This document shows positions 8,427 to 16,299 of a stretch of 64,000 bases of DNA, piece by piece. Each line of letters begins with the position of its first letter. Position 1 is the stretch's first letter. The notes under the pieces are model-generated. The model was not told the DNA's origin, made no database searches, and saw nothing but the letters and a program-made list of their open reading frames with translations. Location of the stretch: the NCBI RefSeq assembly GCF_044751345.1, contig NZ_JBIWXY010000002.1, positions 372,001 to 436,000 on the forward strand, written 5' to 3'. A program made the translations under genes and the position numbers. The DNA comes from Methylobacillus methanolivorans (lineage in GTDB: Bacteria > Pseudomonadota > Gammaproteobacteria > Burkholderiales > Methylophilaceae).

Positions 8427-9125
8427 ATGGCTAAACCATTCAGAATTGCCCCTAGTATCCTTTCCGCCAACTTTGCCAAGCTGGGCCAGGAAATCACCGA
8501 TGTCATCACTTCCGGCGCTGATATTGTTCACTTCGACGTGATGGATAACCATTACGTTCCTAACCTGACGATCGGCCCTTTGGTCTGTGAGGCGATTCGC
8601 CCTGTGACTGATGCCATTATCGATGTGCACCTGATGGTGAAGCCTGTTGATCGCATCATTCCTGATTTTGCCAAGGCTGGTGCCAATATCATTACTTTCC
8701 ACCCCGAAGCTTCCGATCACATTGATCGCAGCCTGTCCTTGATCCGTGATAACGGCTGTAAGTCCGGCTTGGTGTTCAATCCGGCTACTCCTTTGTCCTA
8801 TCTAGACTATGTCATGGACAAGGTCGACATGGTGTTGTTGATGTCCGTGAACCCAGGCTTTGGTGGTCAGAAGTTCATCCCCGGCACGCTGGACAAGCTG
8901 CGTGAAGCGCGTGCTCGTATCGATGCCTACACTGAGAAAACTGGCCGTGAAATCTGGCTGGAAATCGATGGTGGCGTGAACCCTGCCAACATTGCGGACA
9001 TTGCCCGTGCGGGTGCCGATACATTCGTGGCTGGTTCTGCCGTGTTTGGCGCTGGCAAGGATACCGATCCTAACCGTTACAACACCGTGATCAGCGCGTT
9101 GCGTGCTGAGTTGGCTAAAGTATAA
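8427..9125 (+). CDS. rpe: Ribulose-phosphate 3-epimerase
   Basis: 232 residues forming a TIM barrel. It interconverts ribulose-5-phosphate and xylulose-5-phosphate in the pentose phosphate and ribulose monophosphate pathways. Signatures are the N-terminal APSILSANFAKLG, metal-binding VHFDVMDNHYVPN, VNPGFGGQKFIP and the phosphate-binding end DGGVNPANI. In many betaproteobacteria rpe is followed by gph and then trpE; here gph is absent and the trp leader follows directly. Confidence 0.97.
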   Translation: MAKPFRIAPSILSANFAKLGQEITDVITSGADIVHFDVMDNHYVPNLTIGPLVCEAIRPVTDAIIDVHLMVKPVDRIIPDFAKAGANIITFHPEASDHIDRSLSLIRDNGCKSGLVFNPATPLSYLDYVMDKVDMVLLMSVNPGFGGQKFIPGTLDKLREARARIDAYTEKTGREIWLEIDGGVNPANIADIARAGADTFVAGSAVFGAGKDTDPNRYNTVISALRAELAKV

Positions 9126-9126
9126 A
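9099..9126 (+). promoter_or_regulatory. Possible trp promoter at the rpe 3' end
   Basis: TTGCGT at 9099-9104 and TATAAA at 9121-9126, 16 bases apart, overlap the rpe stop codon. Transcription would begin near 9133, inside the trpL candidate: downstream of its first ATG (9130) and nearly at the second (9136). So either the leader peptide starts at 9136 as a near-leaderless message, or the transcript comes from further upstream. Sequence match only. Confidence 0.3.
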
Positions 9127-9129
9127 TAA

Positions 9130-9186
9130 ATGCAGATGAACAACCGAATCCTGAGTGATCGCAATAGTTGGCGATGGTGGCGCTGA
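9130..9186 (+). CDS. trpL: Candidate trp leader peptide (18 aa, three Trp near the end)
   Basis: A short ORF begins just after the rpe stop and encodes MQMNNRILSDRNSWRWWR, or 16 residues if started at the second ATG (9136). Tryptophan codons fall at 9169, 9175 and 9178, three among the last five residues. This is the pattern of a ribosome-stalling leader peptide sensing charged tRNA-Trp. It lies 77 bases before the trpE start, and stem-forming RNA follows at once. The weak point is initiation: no good Shine-Dalgarno precedes either ATG. Tryptophan clustering right before trpE is hard to explain by chance. Confidence 0.7.
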   Translation: MQMNNRILSDRNSWRWWR

Positions 9187-9262
9187 ACAGTTGCTACCAA
9201 TACCCATGAAGATACATGGGCGCTACTCATGACAACAACATTATCAGGATTCGGGAGTTTTT
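9144..9262 (+). promoter_or_regulatory. Candidate trp attenuator / translational control region before trpE
   Basis: Competing stems are visible. P1 is CCGAATCCTGA (9144-9154) with TCAGGATTCGG (9244-9254), 11 bp perfect. P2 is TGGTGGC over the tandem Trp codons with GCTACCA (9193-9199), 7 bp with one G-U. P3 is CCCATG/CATGGG (9203-9220). An alternative pairs the Trp-codon region GGTGGCGC (9176-9183) with GCGCTACT (9220-9227). The 3' arm of P1 covers the first two Gs of the trpE Shine-Dalgarno GGGAG (9253-9257), and five Ts (9258-9262) follow. The layout suits leader-peptide control, either by termination or by hiding the ribosome site. Which it is cannot be decided by eye. Confidence 0.6.
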
Positions 9263-10747
9263 ATGCTGCAAACCATCAGTCAACAGGAATTCAACACCCT
9301 GGCAAGCCAGGGTTTTAACCGCATTCCCCTGGTCATTGAAACCTTCGCTGACCTTGATACACCGCTTTCCCTCTACTTGAAACTGGCTAACCAGCCTTAC
9401 TCCTATTTGCTTGAGTCAGTGCAGGGGGGCGAGCGTTTTGGCCGCTATTCCATCATCGGTTTGCCTGCACATGTGCGCATAGAAGTGCGAGGGCAAGCGA
9501 TCAAGGTGCTTGACCACGATCAGGTGGTTGAAGAAGTGCACGATGTGAATCCGCTGGATTTCGTCCAGGCTTATCAGGCCAGGTTCCGCATCCCGCCACA
9601 TGAGGGCTTGCCACGCTTTACTGGTGGCTTGGCTGGATATTTTGGCTACGACACCATCCGCTACATTGAGCGTCGTTTGGCTGGCACTGCCAAGCCGGAT
9701 GCGCTGGGTGTGCCTGATATCCTGCTCATGGCCTCGGAAGAGATCGCCGTGATCGATAACCTTTCTGGCAAGCTCTATTTCATTGTGTATGCAGACCCCA
9801 CTGTTGCAGAAGCTTATGCCATGGGTATCAAGCGCTTGCATGCCTTGGTGCAGCGCTTGCGACAGCCAGTGACGATTCCGCAAGCGCCTGCGATGCCTGC
9901 TACCGATGCCGCCTCGGAGTTTGGCGAAGCCAGCTTCAAGGAAGCTGTCGCTAAATCCAAGCAATATATTTTTGATGGCGACATCATGCAGGTGGTGTTG
10001 TCACAACGTATGGCCAAGCCTTTTACCGCCCCACCATTGTCACTTTATCGCGCCTTGCGTAGCCTTAATCCTTCTCCCTATATGTTCTATTACCATATGG
10101 GGGATCATCATGTGGTGGGGGCTTCACCCGAAATTCTCGTGCGATTGGAAGAGGATACGGTCACTTCACGCCCGATCGCTGGCACACGCCCACGCGGCAA
10201 GACGCGTGAGGAAGATGTTGCGCTGGCAGAAGAGTTGTTGGCTGACCCCAAGGAGATTGCGGAGCATGTGCAATTGATGGATTTGGGGCGTAATGATGTG
10301 GGTCGCGTGGCGCAAGTGGGTAGCGTGGCCGTGACTGACAAGATGGTGATTGAGCGTTACTCACACGTGATGCATATCGTGTCGAATGTCGAAGGCAAGC
10401 TCAAGCCGGGTTTGCACGCTATTGATGTGCTGAAGGCTACCTTCCCCGCTGGTACCTTGAGTGGGGCGCCCAAGGTGCGTGCCATGGAAATCATTGATGA
10501 ACTTGAGCCAAGTAAACGCGGTATTTACGGCGGTGCGGTGGGGTATCTTGGTTTCAATGGTGATATGGATCTGGCGATTGCTATCCGCACTGGTGTAATC
10601 AAGGATGGCATGTTGTATTCACAGGCTGGTGCAGGCATTGTGGCAGACTCAGTGCCTGAAAATGAGTGGATAGAAACCCAAAACAAGGCGCGTGCCGTAT
10701 TGCGCGCAGCGGAGATCGTACAGGCAGGGCTAGATAACAAGGAGTAG
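9263..10747 (+). CDS. trpE: Anthranilate synthase component I
   Basis: 494 residues, the normal length. With TrpG it converts chorismate and glutamine to anthranilate. Seen are the N-terminal tryptophan-binding region with LLESVQGGERFGRYS (LLES feedback motif, about residue 49), the chorismate-binding core with SRPIAGTRPRGKTREED, and LMDLGRNDVGRVAQVGSV. The start ATG has GGGAG five bases upstream. Its glutaminase partner trpG is not adjacent: a 2.6-kb cyclic-di-GMP gene begins 2 bases after the trpE stop. Confidence 0.97.
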   Translation: MLQTISQQEFNTLASQGFNRIPLVIETFADLDTPLSLYLKLANQPYSYLLESVQGGERFGRYSIIGLPAHVRIEVRGQAIKVLDHDQVVEEVHDVNPLDFVQAYQARFRIPPHEGLPRFTGGLAGYFGYDTIRYIERRLAGTAKPDALGVPDILLMASEEIAVIDNLSGKLYFIVYADPTVAEAYAMGIKRLHALVQRLRQPVTIPQAPAMPATDAASEFGEASFKEAVAKSKQYIFDGDIMQVVLSQRMAKPFTAPPLSLYRALRSLNPSPYMFYYHMGDHHVVGASPEILVRLEEDTVTSRPIAGTRPRGKTREEDVALAEELLADPKEIAEHVQLMDLGRNDVGRVAQVGSVAVTDKMVIERYSHVMHIVSNVEGKLKPGLHAIDVLKATFPAGTLSGAPKVRAMEIIDELEPSKRGIYGGAVGYLGFNGDMDLAIAIRTGVIKDGMLYSQAGAGIVADSVPENEWIETQNKARAVLRAAEIVQAGLDNKE

Positions 10748-10749
10748 GC

Positions 10750-13350
10750 ATGGCAGCAGCTAGTAGCCGGATTCTGTTTCGGCTCATCATTCTGGCATTC
10801 GGGTATTTTGCCTTGGGCATGCTGGGTAAAGTGCTGCCATTCTCCGTGTTTCAGGCCAATCTGGTTTGGTTGCCTGCAGGAGTGGCTGTGGCTGCCTTGC
10901 TTCGTTGGGGCATGCACTACTGGCCTGCTATTTTTGCAGCCCAGCTGGCGCTTGTGCTCAATGCCCATGGTCTTGATCTTGCCAATACGCTGTTGATTGG
11001 TGCCCTGCCTATCGCGTATACCATGGCTTATGCCTTGACGGCTTGGATGCTTCGCATCAGCGGCTTTCACTATACGCTGGACAGGATTCGTGACATTTTT
11101 CTCATGATGCTCGGCATAGTTGTAGGCGTGCTGGTGCTCAGCGTGATGGAAGTTGCCATCTTGTACCAAGCGCAATTGCTCGGTATCGACAGGCTGCTTT
11201 CTTCCTTGTTATTTGGCTGGGTTGCCAATGTATTGGGAATATTGTTGCTATTGCCATTGCTGCTCAATATTACCTGGAACGAATTCCTTGGTTTCTGGCG
11301 GCGGCACACCCGCTTTGCCTTCTTGGCAGTGATCGTGGTGGCCATCGAATGGGCGATCTTCAAATTTGCGCCAGATGATGCTGATCAATACATGTTGTTT
11401 GCCTTTCTGGTTGTGCCTCTCGTGATTTTGATCTCAATGCGTACTGGTATCATGGGGTCGTCTATCGTGGTATTGGTTTTGTCCATTGTTGCGATGGCAT
11501 CCACCCGAGTGGGTGATTTGCCAGCATTGGCACAGTCCACATCGCAGCCAGTCTGGGCGCTGTGGGTCTTGATGGGTACGCTATCCATGGCGGGGATGCT
11601 GATTGTTGCCCTGCAGTCTTCACGCGAGCTGGCGGAGAGAGCGCTGCGCAATAGTGAGACAAAGTTCAGAGCTGTAATTGAGAATGCGCAGGATGGCATT
11701 GTCAGCATTGATGAGCAGGGGCGGCTGGTGGAGTTTAACCATGCGGCCGAGGCCATGTTTGGCTATCGTCGTGAAGATGTATTAGGAAAGATGTTGGTGG
11801 ATACCCTGATTCCTCCGGCGATGCGTGATGCCCACAGGCAAGGTCATCAGCGCTATCTGGCTTCCGGAGTCAGCACGATGTTGGAGCGCAGGTTGGAATT
11901 GAGCGCTTTACGCGCTGATGGTACCGAATTTCCAGTGGAGTTAACGATTACTTCCCTTAAGGAGCAAGGCGTACCATTGTTGACGGGTTTTTTCCGTGAC
12001 CTGACTGAGCGTCGCAAGGTCGAAACTGAAATCCGCAACCTGGCTTTTTACGATGTGTTGACTACTTTGCCGAATCGCCGGCTGCTGCTAGACCGTTTGC
12101 ACCAGGCAATTGCAGCGAGTATCAGGCATGGCAAGCATGGGGCTGTGTTGTTCATTGATCTGGATAACTTCAAGGCGCTGAATGATTCGCGTGGGCACGA
12201 TGTGGGCGATTTGCTGCTAGTCGAGGTTGCACGCCGCTTGCGCCAATGTGTGCGTAACGAAGATACCGTCGCTCGCCTGGGGGGCGATGAGTTTGTCATT
12301 GTGCTGGAAGATCTGAGCATGGGGCTTGAACAGGCGATAGCGCAAACGAAGCAGGTTGCCCAAAAAATCCTGGAAACAATTAATCATCCTTATCAGTTGG
12401 GGGATCTTGAACATCACAATTCCTCAAGTATCGGTATTGTTTTGTTCAATGGTAATTTCGTCAGTATTGAAGAGTTGCTCAAGCGTTCGGACACTGCCAT
12501 GTACGAAGCTAAAGCCGCCGGGCGAAATACGCTGCGCTTTTTCGATCCTGCCATGCAGGCTGCGCTGGAGAGGCGAGTGGATATGGAGTTGCAGCTACGA
12601 CTGGCGATTGTGCAAAAGCAGCTGCGCTTATTTTGCCAGGTGCAAGTGGATGAAGAGCGCAAGGTCTTTGGTGCCGAGGTGTTATTGCGCTGGCAACATC
12701 CTGATCATGGCTTGCTGTCCCCCAAAGAGTTTGTCGCGATTGCTGAAGATAGTGGCCTGATTGTCTCGATAGGCCATTGGGTGCTGTATAGCGCCTGTCA
12801 GCAGCTTAAGGCTTGGGAGGGCAAGCCCGGCTTCGATGGCTTGCAACTGGCGGTGAATGTGAGTGCACGGCAGTTTCGCCATGTCGATTTTGTCGATGAG
12901 GTCAGGAAGATACTGCAAACGACCGGTGCAGATTCCAGCTTGCTCAAACTCGAGTTAACAGAGAGCGTAGTGCTGGACAATATTGCGGATGCGATTGCCA
13001 AGATGAACGCCTTGCGCGAGTTGGGCGTGCGTTTTTCCATGGATGATTTCGGTACCGGATATTCTTCCCTGGCTTATCTCAAGCGCTTGCCCCTGACGCA
13101 GGTCAAGATTGATCGCTCATTTGTCCATGACATTACCGAGGATGCCAGCGATGCGGCGATTGTGCAGGCGATCCTGGCAATGAGTAGCACCTTGGGATTA
13201 CGCGTGGTTGCTGAAGGGGTGGAGACGGAAGCCCAGTTTTCGTTGCTGCAAAGCTATGGCTGTCGCTATTTCCAGGGGTTCTTGTTCTCCAAGCCCTTGC
13301 GAATAGAGGATTTTGAGGCGCTGTTGCAGGACAAGGACTTTTTTTTATGA
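10750..13350 (+). CDS. MASE1-PAS-GGDEF-EAL cyclic-di-GMP signalling protein
   Basis: 866 residues. An N-terminal MASE1-like membrane sensor of about eight segments (residues 10-290) is followed by a PAS domain (about 300-425), a GGDEF domain (about 430-595) and an EAL domain (about 605-860). The diguanylate cyclase site is intact (RLGGDEFVIVLED). The phosphodiesterase has the EVL variant of EAL (FGAEVLLRWQHPDHG), with LELTESV and SMDDFGTGYSSLAYLKRLP intact, so both activities are possible. The ATG lies 2 bases after the trpE stop with a GGAG-type site overlapping trpE's end. That puts it in the trp transcript between trpE and trpG. Confidence 0.93.
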   Translation: MAAASSRILFRLIILAFGYFALGMLGKVLPFSVFQANLVWLPAGVAVAALLRWGMHYWPAIFAAQLALVLNAHGLDLANTLLIGALPIAYTMAYALTAWMLRISGFHYTLDRIRDIFLMMLGIVVGVLVLSVMEVAILYQAQLLGIDRLLSSLLFGWVANVLGILLLLPLLLNITWNEFLGFWRRHTRFAFLAVIVVAIEWAIFKFAPDDADQYMLFAFLVVPLVILISMRTGIMGSSIVVLVLSIVAMASTRVGDLPALAQSTSQPVWALWVLMGTLSMAGMLIVALQSSRELAERALRNSETKFRAVIENAQDGIVSIDEQGRLVEFNHAAEAMFGYRREDVLGKMLVDTLIPPAMRDAHRQGHQRYLASGVSTMLERRLELSALRADGTEFPVELTITSLKEQGVPLLTGFFRDLTERRKVETEIRNLAFYDVLTTLPNRRLLLDRLHQAIAASIRHGKHGAVLFIDLDNFKALNDSRGHDVGDLLLVEVARRLRQCVRNEDTVARLGGDEFVIVLEDLSMGLEQAIAQTKQVAQKILETINHPYQLGDLEHHNSSSIGIVLFNGNFVSIEELLKRSDTAMYEAKAAGRNTLRFFDPAMQAALERRVDMELQLRLAIVQKQLRLFCQVQVDEERKVFGAEVLLRWQHPDHGLLSPKEFVAIAEDSGLIVSIGHWVLYSACQQLKAWEGKPGFDGLQLAVNVSARQFRHVDFVDEVRKILQTTGADSSLLKLELTESVVLDNIADAIAKMNALRELGVRFSMDDFGTGYSSLAYLKRLPLTQVKIDRSFVHDITEDASDAAIVQAILAMSSTLGLRVVAEGVETEAQFSLLQSYGCRYFQGFLFSKPLRIEDFEALLQDKDFFL

Positions 13351-13408
13351 TGAATTGCGCCCAAAATAGCGGGCTTGCTCCAAAGCGGAATGAAGAAGGA
13401 CGCAGATT

Positions 13409-13975
13409 ATGCTGTTAATGCTGGATAACTATGATTCGTTTACCTACAACCTTGTGCAATATCTTGGTGAGCTTGGCCAGGATGTCCAGGTGTATCGCAA
13501 CGATGAAATTGATCTCGCCGGGGTGGCTGCGCTTAACCCCAGACATATCGTGATTTCTCCTGGCCCCTGTACGCCAAACGAGGCGGGAATATCGGTGCCA
13601 TTGATTCATGAGTTCGCTGGCAAGATTCCCATTCTGGGTGTTTGCCTTGGGCATCAAAGCATAGGCCAAGCCTTCGGCGGTAAGATCGTGCATGCCAAGC
13701 AGCTCATGCATGGCAAGACTTCTGACATCCACCACGCTGATATTGGCGTATTCAAGGGCCTGCCTAACCCCTATACCGCAACGCGTTACCATTCGCTGGT
13801 CATTGAGCGCGAATCTATACCTGATTGCCTGGAAATTACCGCGTGGACAGAAGACGGCGAAATCATGGGAGTGCGCCACAAGACACTCCCGATCGAGGGA
13901 GTGCAATTCCATCCCGAGTCTATCCTCACCCAGTACGGACATGAGCTGCTGAATAATTTCCTGAAAGCGTATTGA
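13409..13975 (+). CDS. trpG: Anthranilate synthase glutaminase subunit
   Basis: 188 residues, a class I glutamine amidotransferase. The catalytic cysteine is in GVCLGHQSIGQAFGG (about residue 79), with the histidine and glutamate in GVQFHPESIL. It feeds ammonia to TrpE, and in many bacteria also to PabB. The start (MLLMLDNYDSFTYNL) is typical. A GGA-type site precedes it in the 58-base gap after the GGDEF-EAL gene. Its stop TGA overlaps the trpD ATG (TGATG), showing coupling. Confidence 0.97.
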   Translation: MLLMLDNYDSFTYNLVQYLGELGQDVQVYRNDEIDLAGVAALNPRHIVISPGPCTPNEAGISVPLIHEFAGKIPILGVCLGHQSIGQAFGGKIVHAKQLMHGKTSDIHHADIGVFKGLPNPYTATRYHSLVIERESIPDCLEITAWTEDGEIMGVRHKTLPIEGVQFHPESILTQYGHELLNNFLKAY

Positions 13976-15000
13976 TGAGCATCACCCCCAAGATCGCCTT
14001 GCAAAGGCTGATTGACCATACCGATTTTACCCACGATGAAATGCTGGATGTCATGCAGCAGATCATGAGCGGCACTTTCACCACGATACAGATTGCCGGG
14101 TTCCTTGCCGGTTTGCGCGTCAAGGGTGAGACTGTGACGGAGATTGCAGCCGCCGCGCAGGTGATGCGCGAGCTTTCCAGCAAGGTGCAGGTGGCAGATG
14201 ACAGCCACCTGATTGATACCTGTGGTACTGGAGGTGCGCCCAACAAGGCGTTCAATGTCTCGACGGCGTCGGCCTTTGTTGCAGCTGGCGCAGGCGCACG
14301 TATCGCCAAACATGGCGGGCGAGCTGCTTCCTCCAAGAGTGGTTCTGCTGACGTGCTGGAAGCGTTGGGCGTCAATATTAGTCTCACCTCCGAGCAAGTG
14401 GCACGTTGTGTCAATGAGGCTGGTATCGGTTTCATGTTTGCACCCAATCACCATGCCGCGATGAAGTATGCAGCGCCGGTGCGGCGTGAGCTTGGTGTGC
14501 GTACCATGTTCAATCTGCTGGGGCCGATGACTAACCCTGCCGGTGCCAAGCGCCAAGTGATGGGTGTGTTTCATCGTGACCTGGTGAGCCTGTTGGCACA
14601 TACGCTGAAGCAGTTGGGCAGCGAGCATGTGATGGTGGTGCATAGCGCAGATGAAATGGATGAAATCTCTTTTTCCGCTGATACCTATGTCGCTGAGCTC
14701 AAGCATGGCGAAGTACATGAATACACGCTTAACCCTGCCCAGTTTGGCATGGCTTTGCATGACATCAACAGCATTCATGTGGAAAATGCCCAAGAGTCCA
14801 GCGAGATTATTCTGGGTGTTTTCGCAGGCCAGTCTGGCCCGGCACGGGATATCGTATTATTGAATGCAGGTGCCGCGATCTATGTTTCCGGTCTGGCGGC
14901 TGATTTGTCAGCTGGCATTGCACAGGCAGCACATTCGCTGGATTCCGGTGCGGCAATGCATAAACTGCAACAACTCAAGGCATTGAGCCAAGCCGTATGA
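13975..15000 (+). CDS. trpD: Anthranilate phosphoribosyltransferase
   Basis: 341 residues from the ATG at 13975, which shares a base with the trpG stop. It joins anthranilate to phosphoribosyl pyrophosphate. The PRPP-binding motif DTCGTGGAPNKAFNVSTASA lies near residue 80, KHGGRAASSKSGSADVLEALG follows in two parts, and the magnesium-binding SADEMDEIS is near residue 223. An in-frame TTG one codon upstream is possible but unneeded. Confidence 0.97.
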   Translation: MSITPKIALQRLIDHTDFTHDEMLDVMQQIMSGTFTTIQIAGFLAGLRVKGETVTEIAAAAQVMRELSSKVQVADDSHLIDTCGTGGAPNKAFNVSTASAFVAAGAGARIAKHGGRAASSKSGSADVLEALGVNISLTSEQVARCVNEAGIGFMFAPNHHAAMKYAAPVRRELGVRTMFNLLGPMTNPAGAKRQVMGVFHRDLVSLLAHTLKQLGSEHVMVVHSADEMDEISFSADTYVAELKHGEVHEYTLNPAQFGMALHDINSIHVENAQESSEIILGVFAGQSGPARDIVLLNAGAAIYVSGLAADLSAGIAQAAHSLDSGAAMHKLQQLKALSQAV

Positions 15001-15449
15001 TGCGTTTGTTGCTGGTCGCTGCGATTGCTGTCGGCTACACATTTTTCCATTTTAGCCAGCCAGCGCAAGTTGTCTCGCCTGTTGCTGATGTATCGTCGAC
15101 ATCTACGCCTGTCGCAGCCAACCAGCGTATCGCTCAAGCATTTAGCCAGCGTGAGCATGGCGTGGCGGTGCAATCCAGTGGCGTCGTACGCAAAGTGTTG
15201 CCTGATGATAACGATGGTTCGCGCCATCAACGCTTTATCCTGGGGCTGGAAAACGGCATGACAGTGCTGGTGGCGCATAATATCGATCTTGCGCCGCGGC
15301 TGGACGGCTTGCAGACAGGTGAAGTGGTCAATTTCAATGGTGTATACGAATGGAATGCCAAGGGTGGTGTCATACACTGGACCCACCATGACCCGCGCGG
15401 ACGCCATGCCGATGGATGGTTGCGCTACCAGGGACGGTTGTACCAGTAA
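14997..15449 (+). CDS. DUF3465 exported protein inside the trp cluster
   Basis: 150 residues beginning with a signal-anchor-like stretch (MMRLLLVAAIAVGYTFFHF), so probably periplasmic or membrane-tethered. The C-terminal part with FNGVYEWNAKGGVIHWTHHD and RGRHADGWLRY fits DUF3465, a small family of unknown function with conserved His and Arg residues. Its ATG overlaps the trpD stop (ATGA), so it is translated with trpD. No sequence link to tryptophan is visible. Confidence 0.72.
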   Translation: MMRLLLVAAIAVGYTFFHFSQPAQVVSPVADVSSTSTPVAANQRIAQAFSQREHGVAVQSSGVVRKVLPDDNDGSRHQRFILGLENGMTVLVAHNIDLAPRLDGLQTGEVVNFNGVYEWNAKGGVIHWTHHDPRGRHADGWLRYQGRLYQ

Positions 15450-15501
15450 TCAAATAGTCGGTGTAAAGATGGTTACGATTAACGAAAGTGATTGCAAGGC
15501 A

Positions 15502-16290
15502 ATGTCAGACATACTCAATAAGATACTTGAAGTGAAGCGTGCGGAAATCCACGCCGCACAACAGCAAAAGCCATTGGCCGAGGTTGAGGCGGCCGCCTTG
15601 GCCCAGCCAGCTCCTCGCTCTTTTATTGGTGCTATCCAGGCCAAGATTGCTGCTGGCCAGGCAGCGGTGATCGCGGAAATCAAGAAGGCCAGTCCATCAA
15701 AAGGCGTGATCCGCGAAGATTTTCGTCCAGCTGAGATTGCCGCCAGTTACGCTAGTCATGGTGCTGCCTGTCTTTCCGTATTGACTGATGAGCAGTTCTT
15801 CCAAGGGAGTGCGAAATATCTCCAGGCGGCGCGTGCGGCCTGTGATATTCCCGTATTGCGCAAGGACTTCATGATAGACCCTTACCAAGTGTATGAGGCG
15901 CGTGCCATGGGTGCTGATTGCATCCTGCTGATTGCCGCTGCGCTTGATCTGGCGCAGATGCGTGCACTGGAAGCTATCGCTCACCAGCTTGGCATGAGTG
16001 TGCTGGTGGAAGTGCATAATGCCGAGGAGTTGGAGCAGGCATTGCAGCTGGAGACGCCTTTGCTCGGTATTAATAATCGTAACCTGCGTACTTTCGATGT
16101 GACGCTGGAGACTACATTGTCGCTGTTGGCGCGTATTCCAGCTGAAAAAATCATCGTCACCGAGTCGGGTATCTTCACGTCACAGGATGTGGCCTTGATG
16201 CGCGAACATGCGGTGCACACTTTCCTTGTCGGTGAGGCCTTTATGCGCCAGCCTGATCCGGGTGTGGCGCTGGCCCAGGTATTTGCATAA
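15502..16290 (+). CDS. trpC: Indole-3-glycerol phosphate synthase
   Basis: 262 residues from the ATG at 15502 (MSDILNKILEVKRAEI, the usual TrpC opening). The open frame runs further upstream into the DUF3465 gene, and an ATG at 15469 is an alternative. The enzyme cyclises CdRP to indole-3-glycerol phosphate. Catalytic motifs are AEIKKASPSKGVI (catalytic Lys, about residue 58), LRKDFMIDPYQVYEARA, LGINNRNLRTF and TESGIF. trpF, trpB and trpA are not in this window. Confidence 0.96.
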   Translation: MSDILNKILEVKRAEIHAAQQQKPLAEVEAAALAQPAPRSFIGAIQAKIAAGQAAVIAEIKKASPSKGVIREDFRPAEIAASYASHGAACLSVLTDEQFFQGSAKYLQAARAACDIPVLRKDFMIDPYQVYEARAMGADCILLIAAALDLAQMRALEAIAHQLGMSVLVEVHNAEELEQALQLETPLLGINNRNLRTFDVTLETTLSLLARIPAEKIIVTESGIFTSQDVALMREHAVHTFLVGEAFMRQPDPGVALAQVFA

Positions 16291-16299
16291 GGAATTTGT

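Noticed and set aside
13786..14793. Minus-strand ORF of 335 codons opposite trpG-trpD
   Set aside because: trpG and trpD are certain on the plus strand; the antisense frame has no motif and crosses two genes.
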